Origin: Streptomyces canus
GTDB taxonomy: Bacteria > Actinomycetota > Actinomycetes > Streptomycetales > Streptomycetaceae
DNA: 64,000 nt
Direction: 5' to 3'
NCBI RefSeq assembly: GCF_001514145.1
Contig: NZ_KQ948660.1
Location: 62,001 to 126,000, forward strand
The notes under the pieces: generated by a model
Seen by the model: only the letters and a program-made list of their open reading frames with translations
Database searches by the model: none
Told to the model about the DNA's origin: nothing
Translations under genes and position numbers: made by a program
Part shown: in pieces, positions 59,164 to 64,000 of the stretch
How the letters are laid out: each line of letters starts with the position of its first letter
Position numbering within the stretch: position 1 is the first letter of the stretch

Positions 59164-61341
59164 TCAGTCGGGCGCGACCGTTCCGTCGGTGAGCCCGTCG
59201 TACATCCCCCGCACGAGCTGCTCTCCGAGCCGGCCGGCTCGCCTGAGCGCCCGCTCGAACTCGTCGAGCACACGGAAGCGTTCGCCGTAGCGCCGTTGCT
59301 CGTCTAGCGGGAGCCTGGGCAACTGGAGCCTGCGCACGTCCAGGCGGGTCGCGGTGGAGGCATAGCTGCTGGCCTGGCGGTTGTTGGCGGTGCCGCGCAG
59401 GAAGCCGGCCAGGAACCAGGGGTCGAGCGCTGCGGGATCGGGGCGCAGCAGCACGAGGTTGCGCCCCAGGGCGGCGCCCCCGGTCGTCGCGTCGATCACG
59501 CGCGCCACCGAGCCCCCGCCCAGCACCGGTACGACGACATCGCCCGGTTCGGTCAGTACGGCCTCCTCCTCGCTCTCGGGAAGCGTCCCGGAGGGGTCGG
59601 CCCCGAAGAGGACGTCGTGGTCGGTGAGCACGGGCACGCGTGCGTGGCCGCCGTTTCCGCCCGTGCGCAGCATCAGGGCTCCCCCGCGCGCGAGTTCGCC
59701 GATGGTGGTGAGCGGCCACCGCGCGGGGTGCGCGGCGTCGGCGCGCGGCGGGGTGAGGTCGGTGGTCAGGCGCAGGGTCTCGCCCAGGTGCTCGCGCACG
59801 GCCGTGAGCTGTTCGGCGCCGTCGGCCGCCGTGGGGGGTGGCAGGTGGCGGGCGGGAGCGAGGTCCACATCGTCGTCGAGGAGTTCGATGACGGGCAGCG
59901 CGCGGGCCAGTCCGGGCCGTTCGGTGAAACGGCCGGGCCGCCCGAAGGCCTGCCAGGCGTCGAGAACGGCCTCGCGCACGGCCCGCCAGTCGGGCCCGCC
60001 GCGCCCCTCCCCCGCGAACTGCCCCACGTCGACGAGGAGCACCTCCGGCTGCGCGGGCGCCTTCTCCGGGCGGCGCAGCACCCACAGGTGCAGCGGGATG
60101 TTGTACGGCGGTGCCGCCCCGACCGGCAGGGCGATCACGGCGCGCAGGGCACCGCGGCGCAACAGGTCGGCGCGGATACGGCGGCCGGAGCGGCGGGAGG
60201 CGGCTGCGGGCGGCATGAGCAGGACGCCGGCGCCGCCGTCCTTGAGGCGGGCGAGTGCGTGCTGGACCCAGGCGAGCTCGGACTCGGTGCGGGCCGGGAA
60301 GCCGTACTCCCAGCGGGGGTCGTAGGCGAGTTCGTCGTGGCCCCAGTTGCGCTCGTTGAACGGCGGGTGGCACAGGACGGCGTCGGCTCGCAGCCGCGGG
60401 TGGGCGTCGGTGCGCAGGCTGTCGCCGACCGCACCGTGCACGGTGGACCAGGTCTGCAGGGCGAGCCGGAGCGTGGTGAGCGCGGCGAGTTCGGGGGCGC
60501 TGTCCTGGGCGTGGAGCTCCTGGTCGGGGCGGGTGGCGGCGGCCCGCAGCAGGGCGCCGGTGCCGCAGGCCGGGTCCAGGACGGTGCGGGCGGGGCCGGC
60601 GAGGTCGGCCATGAGAGCGGCCAGGTCGGCGGGGGTGAGCGTGTACTGGCGCGGGTTGGCGTCGAGATGCCGGCCGAGCAGGAACTCGAAGGTCTGCCGG
60701 GCGCCCAACTCGGCGGCCAGCTCGGCGACGCCCCGCAGGAGGGGGGCGGAGGGGAGGAGTTCCGGGCCGGTGGGGAGGTGAAGGGCGGGGTGGGTGTTCA
60801 CAGCGGAGGGGGTGTGAACGCCGGAGGGAGTGTGAGCATCTGAGGGGGCGTGAGCGACGGAGACGGGGGGTGCGGCATTCACGACATCTGCGGTGTTCAC
60901 GGCGGGCGGGGTGTTCACAGCGGGCGCGTTGTTCATGGCCGACTCGGGGCCGAATCGCGGTGTGAACACCTCCCGCAGCGCCCCCGGCAGCATCTTCGAG
61001 AGGCGCTCGTCCGAGCCGGCGCTCACCTCGAGCCAGACCGTCGGGCGGTCGTGGATCAGCAGCAGGAGGCAGCCCGCGTGGGTGAGGGCGGTGACCGGGC
61101 CCTCAGGGTGGCCGGAGAGCTGCTGCCAGACGCGTTCCCGCAAGGGGACCTCAGCGAGTTTTCCCTGTTTGCGCAGCCAGGACTCGACCTCGGCGAGCGC
61201 GAAGGACGGGCTGGTCTCGGTGCCGCCGACAGGCCTCGGGAAGTCGGCGTGCCGACGGCGCCAGTTGCTGACGGCCGCGCGGCCCACGCCGGCCAACCGT
61301 GCGATACCGGCAGCGGTCACCTCAGTCGCGTTGTCCTGCAT
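59164..61341 (-). CDS. N-6 DNA methylase fused to HsdS-like specificity region
   Basis: 725 residues. An N-terminal HTH (AAGIARLAGVGRAAVSNWRRRH, about residues 10-31) is followed by an Ala/Val/Asn/Thr repeat linker (about 136-186), a class I SAM domain with DPACGTG (256-262), and HPPF (325-328) where functional adenine methylases have (N/D/S)PP(Y/F). The C-terminal third looks like a type I specificity subunit (RWPLTTIGELARGGALMLRTG; LQLPRLPLDEQRRYGERFRVLDEFERALRR). The ATG at 61341 follows GAGGGGAG. No restriction gene is adjacent. Activity is doubtful because of His for Asn. Confidence 0.8.
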   Translation of the reverse strand: MQDNATEVTAAGIARLAGVGRAAVSNWRRRHADFPRPVGGTETSPSFALAEVESWLRKQGKLAEVPLRERVWQQLSGHPEGPVTALTHAGCLLLLIHDRPTVWLEVSAGSDERLSKMLPGALREVFTPRFGPESAMNNAPAVNTPPAVNTADVVNAAPPVSVAHAPSDAHTPSGVHTPSAVNTHPALHLPTGPELLPSAPLLRGVAELAAELGARQTFEFLLGRHLDANPRQYTLTPADLAALMADLAGPARTVLDPACGTGALLRAAATRPDQELHAQDSAPELAALTTLRLALQTWSTVHGAVGDSLRTDAHPRLRADAVLCHPPFNERNWGHDELAYDPRWEYGFPARTESELAWVQHALARLKDGGAGVLLMPPAAASRRSGRRIRADLLRRGALRAVIALPVGAAPPYNIPLHLWVLRRPEKAPAQPEVLLVDVGQFAGEGRGGPDWRAVREAVLDAWQAFGRPGRFTERPGLARALPVIELLDDDVDLAPARHLPPPTAADGAEQLTAVREHLGETLRLTTDLTPPRADAAHPARWPLTTIGELARGGALMLRTGGNGGHARVPVLTDHDVLFGADPSGTLPESEEEAVLTEPGDVVVPVLGGGSVARVIDATTGGAALGRNLVLLRPDPAALDPWFLAGFLRGTANNRQASSYASTATRLDVRRLQLPRLPLDEQRRYGERFRVLDEFERALRRAGRLGEQLVRGMYDGLTDGTVAPD
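60794..60968. repeat. GTGTTCAC-type short repeats inside methylase gene
   Basis: The motif GTGTTCAC or its inverse recurs at 60794, 60812 (inverted), 60893, 60911 and 60961 (inverted), within the segment encoding the VNT/VHT/VVN linker. Two units share TGTTCACAGCGG. Spacing is irregular, so this is not a CRISPR array. Confidence 0.6.
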
Positions 61342-61450
61342 CCGCCCGCTCCCCTCGTCGTACCGCACCAGCCCTGCGCCACGCGTGTGACGCCGAGCAT
61401 ACCGATGCATGCAAGATCTACCCCTTCACGGCCGTGTACACAGCCATACT

Positions 61451-61476
61451 TGTGAATCGTGTTGACTCGGTTCACA
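61451..61476. promoter_or_regulatory. TGTGAA/TTCACA inverted repeat between methylase and secreted protein
   Basis: TGTGAA and TTCACA separated by 14 bases in the divergent intergenic region. TGTTCAC/GTGAAC half-sites recur inside the methylase gene, so this may belong to the same set of sites. Confidence 0.35.
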
Positions 61477-61552
61477 GGCTCTGCTCTCATTGACCCAGCG
61501 AACGAGCGACCGCCGAGCAGCGGTGGTCGCCGCGTCGGAGGGGGATACAGCC

Positions 61553-62239
61553 ATGGGCATGAAGGGCAAGGTCGCGCTGGGCGCCGTCGTGGGAGTAGTC
61601 GTCATCGGAGTCGTGTCGGCGAACGCCGGGAACAACGGGGACGGCGGCACCGACAAGGGCTCTTCGGCGTCCGCGGAGCGCGAGGCCGGGGGCAAGAAGG
61701 GCGCCAAGGACACCGGCAAGGCCGAGGTCGCCGAGAAGAAGGCCGCGTTCGCGGGGGACGGCGACTTCCAGGTCGGTTCGGACATCAAGCCCGGCACGTA
61801 TCGCACCACCGGCAACAGTGACGGCATGTGCTACTGGGAGCGGGCCAAGGACGCCTCGGGCGAGATGGACTCGCTGCTGGCCAACGACAATGTCACCGGC
61901 ACCAGTTACGTCACACTCAAGGCCACCGACAAGCTCTTCAAGTCGAGCGACTGCAACGACTGGGAGGCCGTCGGCGAGAAGGCGCAGGGCTCCCCCGCCG
62001 CCCGGATCTCCGGTGACGGCGGAATGTTCGCAGTCGGCGCCGACATAGTCCCGGGCACCTACAAGTCCACCGGCAACACCGACGACTCCTGCTACTGGGA
62101 GCGCACCAAGGACGCCGGGCACGGCGTCGAGTCGATCCTCGCGAACGACAACGTCAACGGCACGGCCGTCGTCAGGATCAGCGCCTCGGACGCCTACTTC
62201 AAGACCAACGGCTGCAAGGACTGGAAGAAGACCGGCTGA
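61553..62239 (+). CDS. Secreted or membrane-anchored protein with two tandem domains
   Basis: 228 residues. An N-terminal membrane segment (VALGAVVGVVVIGVVSANAG) and charged linker precede two tandem copies of a domain of about 65 residues: FQVGSDIKPGTYRTTGNSDG and FAVGADIVPGTYKSTGNTDD, each with MCYWER/SCYWER and a second Cys (SDCNDWEAV; NGCKDWKKT), suggesting one disulfide per copy. The PGTY...CYWER pattern recurs in actinobacterial exported proteins. Ribosome site GGAGGGGG. Function unknown. Confidence 0.8.
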   Translation: MGMKGKVALGAVVGVVVIGVVSANAGNNGDGGTDKGSSASAEREAGGKKGAKDTGKAEVAEKKAAFAGDGDFQVGSDIKPGTYRTTGNSDGMCYWERAKDASGEMDSLLANDNVTGTSYVTLKATDKLFKSSDCNDWEAVGEKAQGSPAARISGDGGMFAVGADIVPGTYKSTGNTDDSCYWERTKDAGHGVESILANDNVNGTAVVRISASDAYFKTNGCKDWKKTG

Positions 62240-62346
62240 GCCGGCCGACCCGCTTCCGTCTCCTTTCGCTCACCACCGGCGGCGCGTCCCACGCACAGCG
62301 CGCCCCGCACCTCATCACCTCACCGCATCCCCACCAAGGAATCACC

Positions 62347-63141
62347 ATGCGTCGTACCGCACTTGCCGCTCTCTGCATCGCCGCCGCGGCCACCGCAGGA
62401 CTCACCGGCTGCCAGCCGGACCAGGACAAGGCGGACAGCAGGACGAGCGCGTCCAGCGCATCCGCCGAGCCGGGCAGGTCGGCCGCGCAGAAGGAACCGT
62501 TCGCCGGGCTGACCGGCGCCGAGATAGCCGACCGGGCCACAAAGGCCACGACCGGCGCCTCTTCGCTGCGTGTGAAGGGTGCCATCCCCGACGACGAGAG
62601 CGGCGGCACCATCAGCCTCGACGTCCTCGTGAACAAGAAGGGCGAGTGCGCCGGCACCATCGGCATGGGCGGCCACGGCAAGGCTGACCTGATCAAGACC
62701 GGCGACATCGTGTACATGAAGTTCGACGAGGCGCTTCTGCGTGAGCAGAGCGAGGGCGAGTCGAAGGCGGACACCGAGGCGGCCGTGGCCATGCTGGCCG
62801 GCAAGTGGACCAAGACGAAGGCGACGGGTGAGGACGCCAAGGAGTTCGAGGGCTTCTGCGACCTGGGCGCGGTGCTCGACGGCGCCGAGGACAGCAACTC
62901 CGACGCGAGCCGCGGCAGCACGACCACCGTCGACGGGGCGCCGGCGATCACCCTGCACGAGAAGGACGGCAAGGACCGCTACACGTTGTATGTCGCCACC
63001 GAGGGCAAGCCGTATCTGCTGCGGATCGACAGCACGGCCGGAGCGGACCAGGGGTCGGTCACCTTCAGCGACTTCGACGAACCGGTCCCGGCGGGGAAGC
63101 CGGCCGGAGAGATCCTGGACCTCGACGCCCTGGGCGGCTGA
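62347..63141 (+). CDS. Lipoprotein, LppX/LprG-like
   Basis: 264 residues with lipobox AGLTGC (Cys about 22), a Ser/Ala linker, then a beta-rich domain (ASSLRVKGAIPDDESGGTISLDVLVNKKGECAGTIGMGG; DIVYMKFDEALL; TVDGAPAITLHEKDGKDRYTLYVATEGKPYLLRID; GSVTFSDFDEPV) typical of mycobacterial LppX/LprG-type lipid-binding lipoproteins. CAAGGAATCACC precedes the ATG. Ligand unknown. Confidence 0.85.
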   Translation: MRRTALAALCIAAAATAGLTGCQPDQDKADSRTSASSASAEPGRSAAQKEPFAGLTGAEIADRATKATTGASSLRVKGAIPDDESGGTISLDVLVNKKGECAGTIGMGGHGKADLIKTGDIVYMKFDEALLREQSEGESKADTEAAVAMLAGKWTKTKATGEDAKEFEGFCDLGAVLDGAEDSNSDASRGSTTTVDGAPAITLHEKDGKDRYTLYVATEGKPYLLRIDSTAGADQGSVTFSDFDEPVPAGKPAGEILDLDALGG

Positions 63142-63207
63142 GCCACCGGGGCCTGCAGTGCCACGCCGAGACGCGGGGCACCAGGACGCGCCATGGACGC
63201 GGCACGC

Positions 63208-63951
63208 TCAAAGGGCGTGCCGCATCCACACGTTGGGCTCGACGTACACCGCATACCCGCGCTCCGGCTCGCACCGCACCGGCACCAGCGCCCCGGGCAC
63301 CTCGATGTCGCCCTGGGCGTCGAAGGGCAGTCCGGTCCAGCGGCGCCACTGCTCCAGGGAGCCGGACACCGTCATGGAGGCCGGTGCCACCGCGTGGACG
63401 ACGCCGCCGGCCCGGGCGTGGACGCGCAGCCAGGGGTCGTACGGCAGACCGTCCTGGCGTACCCGGTAGGCGTACTCCTGGATCGCCGTGTGCGGTTCCA
63501 GGTGCTTGGCGCTGGGGCGGACCGGCGCGACGACCTCGCTGAAGCCATGGGCGCGGGCGTTGTCACGCATCGCCGAGAGCATCCGGGCGGACAGGCCGTG
63601 GCCCTGAAGGCGCGGGTCGACGACGACCGAGATCGCGCTGACCGTGTCGGGCGGTACGCCATGACGCAGATCTTCGAACGCCCACACCAGCACCTCGTCC
63701 CAGCCCCGGGCGGGCAGTTCACCGCGGTCCTCGGTGTGGAGGGCGAAGGGGACGCTGTGGGCGTGTGCGATGATCTCGCCCCGCTCGTCCTCGGCGTACA
63801 GCACGTGTTCGGGCAGTTCGGCGGAGATCCGTCCGTAGTGGGCATTGCCCACGGGGTCCTCGGTCACGAACTCGGGCCAGCTGTTGGCCATGCCGAGAAC
63901 GCGCTCCCGCACCTCGGGACGCTCGGCGAGACTCGACACCTTCAGCTCCAT
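63208..63951 (-). CDS. GNAT-family N-acetyltransferase
   Basis: 247 residues. The GNAT acetyl-CoA loop reads VVVDPRLQGHGLSARMLSAMRDNARAHGF (about residues 110-138), with VLYAEDERGEIIAHAHSVPF as the central strand. The C-terminus (VHAVAPASMTVSGSLEQWRRWTGLPF...GALVPV) resembles a second acyltransferase-like lobe. Substrate unknown; it is convergent with the lipoprotein. Confidence 0.8.
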   Translation of the reverse strand: MELKVSSLAERPEVRERVLGMANSWPEFVTEDPVGNAHYGRISAELPEHVLYAEDERGEIIAHAHSVPFALHTEDRGELPARGWDEVLVWAFEDLRHGVPPDTVSAISVVVDPRLQGHGLSARMLSAMRDNARAHGFSEVVAPVRPSAKHLEPHTAIQEYAYRVRQDGLPYDPWLRVHARAGGVVHAVAPASMTVSGSLEQWRRWTGLPFDAQGDIEVPGALVPVRCEPERGYAVYVEPNVWMRHAL

Positions 63952-64000
63952 GCGGTCACCGTAGGCGCGGGCCCGCCCGCCGGAAAGCGCATTTCCCGCG

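Noticed and set aside
60794..60968. CRISPR array or replication iterons
   Set aside because: Units are short, irregularly spaced, in both orientations and lie inside a coding sequence; there are no cas or rep genes.

Overview
The window is chromosomal DNA from a high-GC actinomycete, almost certainly a Streptomyces. Evidence: strong third-position G/C codon bias, frequent GTG/TTG starts, GTGA/ATGA start-stop overlaps, a complete bldA-type tRNA-Leu (anticodon UAA), and typical families (SigB-type sigma factor with partner-switch proteins, roadblock proteins, Rpf muralytic enzymes, DivIC, LAXTG/LPXTG proteins). From memory, the gene order resembles the S. coelicolor SCO306x-SCO310x core region; no alignment was run. 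I saw no rRNA, insertion sequence, integrase or CRISPR array.

Layout. 0.2-5.2 kb: a POT peptide transporter, then a minus-strand group of two sortase-substrate surface proteins and a membrane protein. 5.3-7.5 kb: a partner-switch module (ATPase anti-sigma, STAS antagonist, SigB-family sigma). 7.7-9.2 kb: a membrane protein with a sigma-like N-terminus, a zinc-finger-like motif and a ricin lectin domain. 9.2-14.8 kb: a translationally coupled histidine-utilisation operon hutU, M20 amidohydrolase, hutF, hutI. 15-18.8 kb: a PLP decarboxylase-like protein and an operon of three roadblock proteins plus a DUF4388-like protein. 19.5-25.3 kb: a divergent locus with an RpiR regulator, a histidine-ammonia-lyase homologue lacking the MIO-forming Ala-Ser-Gly, and a four-gene OpuC-type betaine importer. 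25.4-34.2 kb: cystathionine beta-synthase, SGNH hydrolase, thiolase, small conserved proteins, Bax-inhibitor-like protein and pobA. 34.3-38.2 kb: two near-identical short peptides, an M50 membrane protease with a PqqD/RRE-like N-terminus, a secreted protein and a divergent HTH regulator with paired operators. 38.9-46.4 kb: a small protein, bldA, a MacB/FtsX-type ABC transporter, a cyclopropane fatty acid synthase and a type II NADH dehydrogenase with a Rex-like upstream site. 46.8-56.8 kb: exopolyphosphatase, DUF501, divIC, eno, two Rpf-LysM proteins (one behind a c-di-AMP riboswitch), mazG-P450, a SurA-like lipoprotein and a DUF1906 protein. 57-64 kb: Ser/Thr kinase with membrane partner, a methylase-specificity fusion, two exported proteins and a GNAT protein.

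The two most promising undescribed systems are (i) the MIO-less lyase with betaine importer, which I propose takes up and deaminates a quaternary amino-acid betaine such as ergothioneine or hercynine by releasing trimethylamine, and (ii) the duplicated-peptide/M50 protease/HTH locus, which looks like a peptide maturation or RiPP-like system. Both are inferences from motifs and context.
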